DNA of 64,000 bases from the NCBI GenBank assembly GCA_019637875.1, contig JAHBUW010000001.1, positions 248,001-312,000 on the forward strand, in the 5' to 3' direction. Source of the stretch: Pseudobdellovibrionaceae bacterium (lineage in GTDB: Bacteria > Bdellovibrionota > Bdellovibrionia > Bdellovibrionales > Bdellovibrionaceae). The notes under the pieces are model-generated. The model did not search any database and had not been told where the DNA came from. It saw only the letters and a list, made by a program, of their open reading frames with translations. Positions 18,179 to 26,129 of this stretch are shown piece after piece (the stretch's first letter is position 1; each line of letters opens with the position of its first letter). The position numbers and the translations under genes were made by a program.

Positions 18179-19288
18179 GTGCATCAGTACCAGCAAGGAC
18201 GCTCGACCAAGCAAGGGCATAAGGCCATTCCCGAAGGCCACTACGAGGAAGAGCAAGGGCGCGGCGGTTTCTTCGGACCCGTCTCGCACTTGATCAAACC
18301 CGCGCCTTCGACCCGGTGGACGAATATCGAAGGCCCGTTGCGGCCCCATCTGTTCGATCCCGTCCGCATGGAAAAGATGTGGGGCCATTGGCAACGCATG
18401 CTCTTCAATTCGGACGTCGTCATTTACAACTACTGGGACAAGGCGACCGCGCATCCGCTGCAAGGCGCTTTCCGCAACGCCGACGGCGATACGCTTTACT
18501 TCTGTCACGTCGGCTCGGGCACGGTGCTGACCGAATACGGGATTTTGCCTTTCACGAAGGGCAGCTACATCTCGATCCCGAAGTGCATCACGCACACATT
18601 CCACTTCAAAGAGGACTCGAACTTCCTGGTCATCGAGTCGCGCACGGGTCCCTACCGTGAACCCGATCGCGGCATGGTCGGTAAAAACGCGGTCTACGAT
18701 CTGGGCGCCCTCGGCAAACCCGAGCTGGAACCGATGCACGAGTTCAACAAAGCGCACGGCGTGAACGTCACCCAAGTGGTGGTGAAACGCTGGGATCAGA
18801 TGACCCGCTTCACCTACGAGGCGAACATCTACGACACCATTGGTTGGAAGGGCGACTTCTTCCCCTTCACCCTTCACATTTCGGATCTGATGCCCTTGCT
18901 GAGCGCGCGCGTGCACTTGCCGCCGTCGGCGCATACGACCTTCGTGTCACGGGGCTTTGTCATCTGCACGTTCCTGCCCCGTCCTTTGGAAGAGGATGCG
19001 GATGCGCTCAAGGTTCCGTTCTATCACCAGAATATCGATTACGATGAAGTCCTCTTCTATCACGACGGGAACTTCTTCAGCCGCGACAACTTGCACGCGG
19101 GCATGATGACTCTTCACCCGGCGGGCTTCGCTCACGGTCCCCACCCCAAAGCGGTGGACGCCGTGAAAACGAAGACCCACACCGACGAAGTCGCCGTCAT
19201 GATCGACAGCTGGCAAACGTTGAACGTCGACCCCGAATTCTCGAAGGTCGAGATCAACGAGTACTGGCAATCCTGGATGAAGAAGTGA
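18179..19288 (+). CDS. hmgA: Homogentisate 1,2-dioxygenase (short form)
   Basis: 369 residues. It opens the ring of homogentisate to maleylacetoacetate, following the hpd product. A double-cupin protein: the C-terminal metal site lies around SRDNLHAGMMTLHPAGFAHG, with further HTH/FHFKEDS and FLVIES motifs. It is shorter than the ~430-residue E. coli/human type, matching a group seen in many proteobacteria and Bacteroidetes. GTG start at 18179 with GAGGTGA just upstream. No fumarylacetoacetase is present in the window. Confidence 0.9.
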   Translation: MHQYQQGRSTKQGHKAIPEGHYEEEQGRGGFFGPVSHLIKPAPSTRWTNIEGPLRPHLFDPVRMEKMWGHWQRMLFNSDVVIYNYWDKATAHPLQGAFRNADGDTLYFCHVGSGTVLTEYGILPFTKGSYISIPKCITHTFHFKEDSNFLVIESRTGPYREPDRGMVGKNAVYDLGALGKPELEPMHEFNKAHGVNVTQVVVKRWDQMTRFTYEANIYDTIGWKGDFFPFTLHISDLMPLLSARVHLPPSAHTTFVSRGFVICTFLPRPLEEDADALKVPFYHQNIDYDEVLFYHDGNFFSRDNLHAGMMTLHPAGFAHGPHPKAVDAVKTKTHTDEVAVMIDSWQTLNVDPEFSKVEINEYWQSWMKK

Positions 19289-19290
19289 TC

Positions 19291-19422
19291 GCGGGCCGTA
19301 GAGGCCCGGGGCTTTCGTTGCCTTCGTCGGTCACTCCCTGCGGCGTCCATTAAGGACGCCTCAGACTAGGCGTCCCCGTCGACCCGTCCTCGTCGCCTCG
19401 GCCGCGGGCCTCTACGGACCGC
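19291..19422. repeat. Inverted repeat enclosing two competing hairpins, hmgA-ribD gap
   Basis: The outer arms 296-308 and 405-417 (offset 19000) pair over 13 bp, plus four more pairs after one mismatch (19291-19294/19419-19422). Inside, the sequence GGCGTCC (19342-19348) and AGGCGTCC (19368-19375) both complement GGACGCC(T) at 19354-19361, so two mutually exclusive stems of 7 and 8 bp can form. No T run follows, so it is not a simple terminator. It ends about 100 bp before ribD. I see none of the conserved FMN-riboswitch sequence in this gap. Confidence 0.7.
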
Positions 19423-19519
19423 TCCGCTTCCGGTGGCGCGTCGATGTGTCGGGCTCCCGCTGCGCGGTCGCAGTTAATCTTGGATTCACAACGGGCTTAT
19501 GGGTGAGTAGGATTTTTCT

Positions 19520-20788
19520 ATGAACGATATCCAGCAGCTCTTTCTTGGTGGTGTTGTTGCCGAGCCCAAGATGGGTGACAAACTTTCGCCTTACGAGGCC
19601 ATGCGGCTCGCGATTGCCGAGGCTTGGCGTGGGGCGGGTCACGTCAGTCCCAATCCGCAGGTGGGCTGCGTGATCTTAAGCGCGAACGATCAGTTCCTGG
19701 CGAAGGGATATCACCATGGCGTCGGCGGACCCCACGCCGAAATCGAGGCCCTCGCCGATCTGTTCGATGTGGAGGCCTTCAAACGTGACGACAAAGGTTG
19801 GCGCATCGAAGGCCCCGCCGTGAAAGAGGGCGCGGTCGATGCCCGGCAAGAGCTGAAGGGCGCGAAGATCTACGTGACGCTTGAGCCTTGCGCACACGAG
19901 GGGCGGACCCCGAGCTGCGCGAAGACCCTCGCGAAACTTCCGGTTCAAGAGCTTGTTTACGGATTGGAAGATCCGAATCCGCTCGTGGCCGGTAAAGGGA
20001 TTCAGGTCTTGAAAGACGCGAAGATCCGTTGCCGCGAATTTCGCGAGGTCAGTCCCGAGCGCGATCTGCGCGTCGAGCTGCGCGAGGTCTGCGAAGTCTT
20101 CCTGAAAAACTACTCCGAAAAACGTCCTTTCGTGGCCTTGAAGGTCGCGACTTCGCTGGACGCGGTTTTCGGTCTGCGTTCCGGTGAAAGTCAGTGGATC
20201 ACCAACGAGCGCTCCCGCGAGTTCGGTCACTTCTTTCGCGGCTTCTACGACGCCATGCTGGTGGGGCGTGGGACGATCGAAAAGGACAACCCCGCGCTGA
20301 ACATCCGTCATCCGCATTTCAAGGGCGTGCGGAAGAAAATCGTCGTTGTCGATTCGAAGGGGAAACTCCTCGAACAGCCTGATCTGAAAATCTTCCGTGC
20401 GCATGCTCCCGAAAATCTGATCTGGGCCGTGAACGAAAATTTCCGCGGTCATGTTCCCGACGACATTCGTTTGATCCGGATTCCCTCGGATAGCCGGGGG
20501 CTCGACCTTTACGAGCTTCACCAGCAGATCTGGAATCAGGGGATACGCTCGCTCTACATCGAGGGCGGTGGCAAAACGCTGTCGGCACATCTGCGCGCGG
20601 GCAGCGCCGACCGACTTCTGATGTTCCAGGCGCCGATCATCCTGGGTGGGCAAAACGGCCGCGTGTGGACCGAAAACTTCGGGGTCGAACGCCTGGCCGA
20701 TCAGATCCGTTTGTCGGCCACCCACCGGCTGGACCTGGAGGGCGACCAGCTCATCACGGGCCGCCTGATCTACGATATCGACCGCTGA
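19520..20788 (+). CDS. ribD: Bifunctional riboflavin biosynthesis deaminase/reductase
   Basis: 422 residues. The N-terminal cytidine-deaminase-like half has the zinc motif GGPHAEIEAL and PCAHEGRTPSCAKTL; the C-terminal half (from ~195) is a DHFR-like reductase starting VALKVATSLDAVFGL. It deaminates and then reduces the pyrimidine intermediate of riboflavin synthesis. An N-terminal extension of about 18 residues precedes the deaminase; an internal Met at residue 18 (MGDKLSPYEAM) could be the true start, but ATG 19520 has AGGAT upstream. It is alone here, without other rib genes. Confidence 0.94.
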   Translation: MNDIQQLFLGGVVAEPKMGDKLSPYEAMRLAIAEAWRGAGHVSPNPQVGCVILSANDQFLAKGYHHGVGGPHAEIEALADLFDVEAFKRDDKGWRIEGPAVKEGAVDARQELKGAKIYVTLEPCAHEGRTPSCAKTLAKLPVQELVYGLEDPNPLVAGKGIQVLKDAKIRCREFREVSPERDLRVELREVCEVFLKNYSEKRPFVALKVATSLDAVFGLRSGESQWITNERSREFGHFFRGFYDAMLVGRGTIEKDNPALNIRHPHFKGVRKKIVVVDSKGKLLEQPDLKIFRAHAPENLIWAVNENFRGHVPDDIRLIRIPSDSRGLDLYELHQQIWNQGIRSLYIEGGGKTLSAHLRAGSADRLLMFQAPIILGGQNGRVWTENFGVERLADQIRLSATHRLDLEGDQLITGRLIYDIDR

Positions 20789-20850
20789 ATCGGGCGGAAA
20801 TCCCCGTTCCGGGCCGACCAACGTCTAGGCGTGTAAATCATTCATGGGCT

Positions 20851-20862
20851 GCATCGCGATGC
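20851..20862. repeat. 12-bp perfect palindrome
   Basis: GCATCGCGATGC lies in the 216-bp gap between ribD and the coiled-coil gene. It could be a protein-binding site; no partner regulator is evident. The rest of the gap shows only a possible promoter near 20945-20973. Confidence 0.4.
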
Positions 20863-20944
20863 GGCAAGCTGGCGCAGCTCCTCAGCGTTCAGGCGGCCCC
20901 GACCTCGGTCCAGAGGGCATAACGAAAGCTTAAAATGGTGGCAG

Positions 20945-20973
20945 TGGAGAGTCGGTAAGTTCCCAGATATACT
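20945..20973 (+). promoter_or_regulatory. Weak sigma70-like promoter candidate
   Basis: A TATACT -10 box (20968-20973) lies 17 bases after a poor -35 (TGGAGA, 20945-20950), about 32 bases before the ATG of the coiled-coil gene. Confidence 0.3.
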
Positions 20974-21004
20974 GAGTTCTCTAAGAAACGAGGCTCCATT
21001 CTTT

Positions 21005-21490
21005 ATGGACGATGATAGTCGAACGACAACGAAAAGAACTCTCCGCAAATCCAACGCACGTAAAACTCCGCGCCCCAAAACTCCCGCGAAAGCCCCGGGC
21101 TTCGTCGATTCATTCAAGAATGAATGGTCACTTTTTTGGGAAGGGCTGACCGGCACCAACGCGGAAATCCGCGATCACCAAGATCCTGATTTCGCGACGG
21201 CGAAGCTGCAACCGATGAGTCTCAAACAAATCAAAGAGATCACGCGCGCGCTCAGTCACGAGAAAATGAAGCTTCATCAACAGCTTGAGTCCATTCACCG
21301 TGAGATCGAGCTCAACACGGCGAAGCTTCACAGCGCGCAGCTCGTGGGCGCGAATGCCGACGAAACCCTTGTGCGCATCAATGAGCTGACCGACCAAGGT
21401 CAGAAGCTCGCGTCCGAACTGCAGGCGCTGGATCAGCGTTTGAACCTCGTTCGTAAATCCAAAGCGACGGATAAGGTCGTCGCCGTATAA
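21005..21490 (+). CDS. Small coiled-coil hypothetical protein
   Basis: 161 residues. The first ~35 residues are very basic (Lys/Arg/Thr/Pro), followed by a helical region and a coiled coil from ~75 to 150 with heptad-like Leu/Ile spacing. No signal peptide. It could bind nucleic acid or a partner protein through the basic tail; no family recognised. It has its own promoter candidate upstream and a strong terminator downstream, so it is monocistronic. Confidence 0.75.
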   Translation: MDDDSRTTTKRTLRKSNARKTPRPKTPAKAPGFVDSFKNEWSLFWEGLTGTNAEIRDHQDPDFATAKLQPMSLKQIKEITRALSHEKMKLHQQLESIHREIELNTAKLHSAQLVGANADETLVRINELTDQGQKLASELQALDQRLNLVRKSKATDKVVAV

Positions 21491-21526
21491 CGGCGACGGG
21501 GTCTAAAGCAGTCGCGGTTTAATATT

Positions 21527-21555
21527 CATCCCGGTTATCACCGGGATGTTTTTTT
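21527..21555 (+). terminator. Intrinsic terminator
   Basis: Perfect 8-bp stem CATCCCGG/CCGGGATG with a six-base loop (21527-21548), followed by seven T. It ends the coiled-coil gene. Confidence 0.92.
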
Positions 21556-21617
21556 AGAATTATCCTTCATGACTGGGCCTGGGGCAGTTTCACCTCATCT
21601 CGAAAAGGGGGATGACG

Positions 21618-22304
21618 ATGGAACGCCGGCAATTCTTGAGATGGGGACTGGGAACTTCCGCGGCCGTGGCCGCAACGACCGTCGTGGGAGCGGCCGCGCA
21701 GGCCAGCGCCGCCACGCAAGCGGGTCTGATGTGCGCGCCCACCGCGCGCCAAACCTCGGGGCCCTTCTATCCCGGAGAAAAAGCCTTCACGAACAGCCAA
21801 GATCTGACGCGGCTGCCGGGTGCGCTGAACCGCGCGCGGGGACAGGTCGTTTACATCCGCGGGCAGGTGCGCGATTCGCAGTGCCGTCCTCTCGCGAACG
21901 CCAACGTCGAAATCTGGCAGGCCTGCGAAACGGGTCGCTACAATCATCAGAACGATCCGAATACCGCCGCGCTAGATCCCGATTTCGCCTACTGGGGCGA
22001 GACCTTCACGGACGCGAACGGCGAGTACATCTTCAAAACGATCATCCCGGGTTCGTACCCCGCGGACGAAGGTTGGGATCGCCCGCCGCACATTCACTTC
22101 CGCGTGTCCAAGTTGGGCTACCGTGAACTCGTCACGCAGAGCTACTTCAAGGGGCATCCGCTGAACGACAAAGATTTGATTCTGCTGAACATCCCCGAAG
22201 CGCAGCGCGGGGACGTGGTGGTGGACTTCCAGCCGTCGGCCAAAGGCCTTGAACCGAACTCACTGACGGGGAGTTTCAACATCACTTTGTTGTCGGTCCG
22301 CTAG
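21618..22304 (+). CDS. Tat-exported intradiol ring-cleavage dioxygenase family protein
   Basis: 228 residues. The N-terminus ERRQFLRWG with a following hydrophobic stretch is a twin-arginine signal, so it is exported folded. The body matches the protocatechuate 3,4-dioxygenase beta fold: GPFYPGE, the tyrosine in CETGRYNHQ, and RPPHIHFRV with two histidines as iron ligands. Exported members usually act on unknown catechol substrates. ATG 21618 is preceded at good spacing by AAGGGGG; ATG 21612 touches that site. No other catechol-pathway gene is nearby. Confidence 0.88.
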   Translation: MERRQFLRWGLGTSAAVAATTVVGAAAQASAATQAGLMCAPTARQTSGPFYPGEKAFTNSQDLTRLPGALNRARGQVVYIRGQVRDSQCRPLANANVEIWQACETGRYNHQNDPNTAALDPDFAYWGETFTDANGEYIFKTIIPGSYPADEGWDRPPHIHFRVSKLGYRELVTQSYFKGHPLNDKDLILLNIPEAQRGDVVVDFQPSAKGLEPNSLTGSFNITLLSVR

Positions 22305-22388
22305 GAGCGCAGAGTTTTTAGGTCCGCTAGGACTGCGGATGATTTAGATCCGTTGACCGCGGAGTTTTTAGATCCGTTAGATCCGCCA
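22297..22388. repeat. Degenerate tandem repeats (about 24-27 bp units)
   Basis: About three and a half copies of a unit beginning TCCGCTAGGA or TCCGTTAGA and containing GAGTTTTTAGA follow each other. The array covers the last codons of the dioxygenase gene and encodes the repetitive C-terminal tail of the convergent methyltransferase. It looks like replication slippage at a gene-gene border. Confidence 0.7.
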
Positions 22389-23163
22389 AGGGACGGCCGC
22401 TCTGGCCGTCCTTCGCAAGCCCCAAGAGTTCTCGCATGGAGTGATACTCTTTCATCTTGCGGATGCTTTGCTGAAGCACGACCTGCAGAGAGGCGACCTC
22501 TTTGCGGGTGGGCACCGAGTGCAGGAACAGGCGACGGATGACCGATAGCACGTTCACGCTGCGGTCTTCGACGTTGAAGCCCAACGTTTCGACCCAACTC
22601 CGCACGACGGCTTCCGGAAGATGCCCCGGTTGGTCCTCGAGCGCGAGGACGCCCCGGCGCGGACCGGTCGTCGCTTTCAACACATTCTGCGCGATGAAGA
22701 GCGCGAGTAAACTCGCTTGCGCGAGATTCAAACTCGGATTCGGCCCGTAGGTCGGGATCGAAACTCCGTAATGGCATTGATCCATGTCCTCGGTCGCAAG
22801 GCCCCAGTTCTCGGGTCCAAAAACCAAATCGATGTAGGGATATTCTTTGTCGGCGGTCAGACTCGTGAGGGTCTCTTGAAAATCGCGGACATCGCGACCG
22901 CGACCGTCGCGTGCGGTAAAGGCCAGGCGCAGCCCCATGGGCTCGGCTTGGTTATAGTCTTCCCACGAGGCATAGGTGCGGCGGTGGCGAAGCGCCTCTT
23001 GTCCGGTGGCGGCGGCTTTCTGCGCGGCCTCGCCGATCTCGCATTGCGGAGCGATCAGCACCAGCTCCTCAACCCCCATATTTGCCATGGCCCGCGAGGT
23101 TGCCCCGACATTGGAGTCGTACAAACTCTTCACCAAAATAACGCGCAAACGGGATCCGCTCAT
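22327..23163 (-). CDS. SPOUT-family RNA 2'-O-methyltransferase (TrmJ/TrmH-like)
   Basis: 278 residues. Knotted SAM-binding motifs are present: VGATSRAMANMG, LVFGPENWGLATED and IPTYGPNPSLNLAQA. The arrangement is closest to TrmJ-type tRNA Cm32/Um32 methyltransferases. The start at ATG 23163 is preceded by TTGAGG. The last ~18 residues (after SGRPLADL) are low-complexity and come from a DNA tandem repeat, so they are probably dispensable. Upstream is a 27-bp perfect hairpin and then the phenylalanine hydroxylase gene on the same strand. Confidence 0.87.
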   Translation of the reverse strand: MSGSRLRVILVKSLYDSNVGATSRAMANMGVEELVLIAPQCEIGEAAQKAAATGQEALRHRRTYASWEDYNQAEPMGLRLAFTARDGRGRDVRDFQETLTSLTADKEYPYIDLVFGPENWGLATEDMDQCHYGVSIPTYGPNPSLNLAQASLLALFIAQNVLKATTGPRRGVLALEDQPGHLPEAVVRSWVETLGFNVEDRSVNVLSVIRRLFLHSVPTRKEVASLQVVLQQSIRKMKEYHSMRELLGLAKDGQSGRPLADLTDLKTPRSTDLNHPQS

Positions 23164-23200
23164 GAACCTCAATTTAGTTCCGGTCGTGGGGGTCGTCCAG

Positions 23201-23255
23201 AGGTAGCCGCTCACTTCTTGAAATGCGCCGCATTTCAAGAAGTGAGCGGCTACCT
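23201..23255. repeat. Perfect 27-bp inverted repeat with one-base centre
   Basis: 23201-23227 and 23229-23255 are exact reverse complements around C23228. On the minus strand the hairpin starts one base after the phenylalanine-hydroxylase stop and ends 38 bases before the methyltransferase start. There is no T run on either side. It may be an RNase III-type processing or stabilising hairpin, or a repetitive palindrome; it is far longer than a usual terminator stem. Confidence 0.9.
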
Positions 23256-23256
23256 T

Positions 23257-25017
23257 TTACAGGACGGCGGCCATGGCCAGGCCGTCGCGGATGCTTTGGG
23301 CGAGGGCCGGGTTTTCGGCGGCGAACTTTTCGAGATCGGCCTTCCAGGCGTTTTGTAGGCTTTCGGTGCCTTCCGACGCGCGGGTTTGGATGAGCTCGAG
23401 GCCCTCGAGTTTCAAAAGCCAATCGTTCGGGAAGGTGCGCGCGTGAATGGTGACCAAGGGTTCGAGCTTCGTCGCCAAAGCCATGCCTTGTAAGTCGCCT
23501 TCGCGAAGGTCGCGCATCTGTTGGTAGTGGGCGTATTTCAGTTTTTCGGTTTCGCTGGGAGTGCGCGGGGGCACGCGGGTCGCGACGAAATCGTCGCGTT
23601 CGCCGTAGTGCGCGGTGTCCGCGGGACCGCCGTAAACCGAAACGATCTCAAGGCCTACGGCCTGATCGAAAGTCCCCCAGGCGGGTTCGAAGTAGGTTTT
23701 GCCGGCATGGGTGACGCGGCAATCGCTCCAGCTCAGCAGCAAAAGCGTATCGCCATCGCGGATGATCTTGGTGAGCTGTCCTTCGACCACGAAGCCCGAC
23801 GCGAGCTCCAGACGGGCGCGGTGGCCGGCGCGCAAGCCCGCCTCCGCGAGTTCGGCATCGGCCAATGTGGAAGGGCAACGTCCCGGGAATCGCGCGAAGG
23901 CGCCGAGCGGGGTCGAGAAACCTTCCGGATGCTGCGCGGGTCCCTGATTTTTCAATTCGGAATCCGCGAACGAGATCTGCGAAGGCCCGACGGCCTTTAC
24001 GAAGAGCGCGCGGCGGGGGTTCGCGCTCTTGTCGGCATCATCCCATTGAGCTTCGGTCCATTGACCCGAAATCTGCAAACCCGAGTTGAGCTCGATCGTG
24101 TTCACGCTCGCCGCTTTGACGGCTTTTTCGAAGCCGCGACGTCCGCCCAAGCGGAAGGCCATGTTTTCGGCCATCTCCTCAAGGACGCGGCTCAGGTGTT
24201 GAAAGTCTTCGGCGACGAAGAGCTGGGGCTGCGGCTCGGTGATGTCGTAGGTTTGTTTGATGCAGTCCACGGTCAGCGGCAGGCGCTTCACGTTCGGCCC
24301 CAAACACCAGCGCGATTCGCCGACCGAGGACAGGAGTCCCGCACCGAAAATTTTCGGGCGCGCGACTTCGCCGATCAAACCGTATTCGGCGGTCCACCAG
24401 TTCATGCGCGACAGCTCGCCCGCCTCGGAGATTTCCCCCATATTGGCGTTCACGTCGTTCAGGCGCGCGGTCGCGGCCTCGATCTGCGCGGGAGTGGAAG
24501 CCGGATTTTCCTTCATGTCGGAAAGATCGCGGATGGCTTCATACTGTTTGATGTCCTGGCGATTCAAGATCGCTTTGCGAGCGACCTGCGCGTACTGGCG
24601 CAGATACTCGGCGAATTCGGGATGCACCAGAATCGGGGCGTGGCCCGCGGCCTCGTGCACGATGTCGGGGGCGGGCGTGTACTCCAGATGCTCTAAGGAG
24701 CGCATATCGGAGGCGATCGGCAAAACGCCCAGACTCTGCAACTCCATGAAGGCCGCCGGGGGGATGAAGCCGCTGACGGGGAGCGCGCGCCAACCGAACT
24801 TTTCCAAATGCTCCGAGATCGTTTCGATCTGCGGAATGCGCTCGACGTCGATGCCGGTCTCCTTCAGCCCTTGCAGATAGACTTCGTGCGCGTGCTGACC
24901 CAAGTAGGCGCGGAGCTGGCGCAAGATGAAGCGCCAGACGGCGTGATCGACGGGCGTATACTTTCCGTAATCTTGCTCGACGATGTATTTGCGCAGGTGC
25001 TGGGGAAGGGCTTTCAA
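23257..25017 (-). CDS. Phenylalanine 4-hydroxylase-type aromatic amino acid hydroxylase with C-terminal extension
   Basis: 586 residues. The catalytic domain (about 1-330) has the iron ligands in DIVHEAAGHAPIL and the glutamate in WTAEYGLIGE, as in pterin-dependent phenylalanine hydroxylase. It would turn Phe into Tyr, feeding hpd/hmgA 4-6 kb upstream. Bacterial PhhA is usually ~270-300 residues; here ~250 extra C-terminal residues follow, partly beta-rich (SGLQISGQW..., GFVVEGQLTKI), function unknown. TTG start at 25017 overlaps the hldD stop (TTGA) and has AGGAG at 25023-25027, so it is coupled to hldD. Confidence 0.85.
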   Translation of the reverse strand: MKALPQHLRKYIVEQDYGKYTPVDHAVWRFILRQLRAYLGQHAHEVYLQGLKETGIDVERIPQIETISEHLEKFGWRALPVSGFIPPAAFMELQSLGVLPIASDMRSLEHLEYTPAPDIVHEAAGHAPILVHPEFAEYLRQYAQVARKAILNRQDIKQYEAIRDLSDMKENPASTPAQIEAATARLNDVNANMGEISEAGELSRMNWWTAEYGLIGEVARPKIFGAGLLSSVGESRWCLGPNVKRLPLTVDCIKQTYDITEPQPQLFVAEDFQHLSRVLEEMAENMAFRLGGRRGFEKAVKAASVNTIELNSGLQISGQWTEAQWDDADKSANPRRALFVKAVGPSQISFADSELKNQGPAQHPEGFSTPLGAFARFPGRCPSTLADAELAEAGLRAGHRARLELASGFVVEGQLTKIIRDGDTLLLLSWSDCRVTHAGKTYFEPAWGTFDQAVGLEIVSVYGGPADTAHYGERDDFVATRVPPRTPSETEKLKYAHYQQMRDLREGDLQGMALATKLEPLVTIHARTFPNDWLLKLEGLELIQTRASEGTESLQNAWKADLEKFAAENPALAQSIRDGLAMAAVL

Positions 25018-25979
25018 TTTTTCTCCTGGAGCAGGAAGTTCCGCACGTAGTCTTTCACGCCGGCTTCGAGGTCGTAACGGATCGGCGACAGGCCTTGGGC
25101 GCGCCACTTTTCCATCTTCGCTTCGGTGAAATACTGATACTGACCTTTGAGGTTCGCGGGCATTTCGATGAAGTCGATTTGCACGGGCCGTTCGAGCGCG
25201 TGGAAGACCGCGGTCGCGAGATCCACCCACGTGCGGGCCTGACCCGTGCCCATGTTGTAGATGTCGGACTGGGGTTTTTTCGTCAGCAGCTCATGGATCC
25301 ACAGGCAGATGTCCTTCACGTAAATGAAGTCGCGCTTCTGCTCGCCGTCCTTGTAGTCGGGAAGATCGGATTTGAAGAGCTGCAGTCGTCCCGTATCGCG
25401 GATCTGGTGGAAGGCCTTCAGCGCGACCGAAGCCTGCGCGCCCTTGTGGGTCTCTTGCGGGCCGTAGACGTTGAAGAACTTCAGTCCGTACCAGTGCGGG
25501 GGCGTTTTAGTTTGCGCGCGCGCCCAGATGTCGAATTCGACTTTCGAGCGGCCGTACAGATTCAGCGCGGTCAATTCGCGCGCGTCCGTGCGATCGTCGT
25601 AGCCTTTGTCGCCGCTGCCGTAGGTGGCGGCGCTCGAGGCGTAGATGAAGGTCTTTCCGTGCTCGGCGCACCAGGTCCACAGTTTCTGGCTGTCGCCGAC
25701 GTTCACGTCGAGCAGCAGATCCCAGTTCGTTTCGGTGGTCGAAGAGTTCGCGCCCATGTGGATGACCGCGGTGATGTCGCGTTTGGCTTCCGGAGTCTGG
25801 ATGAAATTGAACATTTCGAGGCGGCCCATGTAGCGGTAGTTCAGGCCGCGCAAGGGGGCGGGACGGGTTTCGGGACTGACGACGTCGACCGCGAGAACGG
25901 GGGTTTGGGGCTCCTTTTCGTTCAGGAGTTTCACCATCTGGCTGCCAATAAATCCGTTCGCTCCGGTCACTAAAATCAT
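25014..25979 (-). CDS. hldD: ADP-L-glycero-D-manno-heptose 6-epimerase
   Basis: 321 residues, extended SDR fold: GANGFIGS nucleotide loop at the N-terminus, SSAATYG and the catalytic YGRSK. The motif NVYGPQETHKG and the length match HldD/RfaD, which makes the heptose precursor of lipopolysaccharide core. It is followed with overlap by the phenylalanine hydroxylase gene. Starting ATG 25979 sits at the head of this minus-strand unit; a 150-bp gap separates it from the divergent protease gene. Confidence 0.93.
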   Translation of the reverse strand: MILVTGANGFIGSQMVKLLNEKEPQTPVLAVDVVSPETRPAPLRGLNYRYMGRLEMFNFIQTPEAKRDITAVIHMGANSSTTETNWDLLLDVNVGDSQKLWTWCAEHGKTFIYASSAATYGSGDKGYDDRTDARELTALNLYGRSKVEFDIWARAQTKTPPHWYGLKFFNVYGPQETHKGAQASVALKAFHQIRDTGRLQLFKSDLPDYKDGEQKRDFIYVKDICLWIHELLTKKPQSDIYNMGTGQARTWVDLATAVFHALERPVQIDFIEMPANLKGQYQYFTEAKMEKWRAQGLSPIRYDLEAGVKDYVRNFLLQEKN

Positions 25980-26129
25980 GGGGGCCCTCGCTCGTTTCTA
26001 TCCCTATTTAAACGCAGCTGACGGGGTGGGCAAGGCCTGTCCGCTGTCGAAGTTTTGGACGCCAATAAAGAGCTTTCAGTGGCCCGGTGAAGCCGTGCGT
26101 CCAAGGCCCAGATTCGTTAAACTCCGCGC

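Noticed and set aside
19289-19519. FMN riboswitch upstream of ribD
   Set aside because: None of the conserved RFN sequence blocks is visible; only unrelated hairpins are present.
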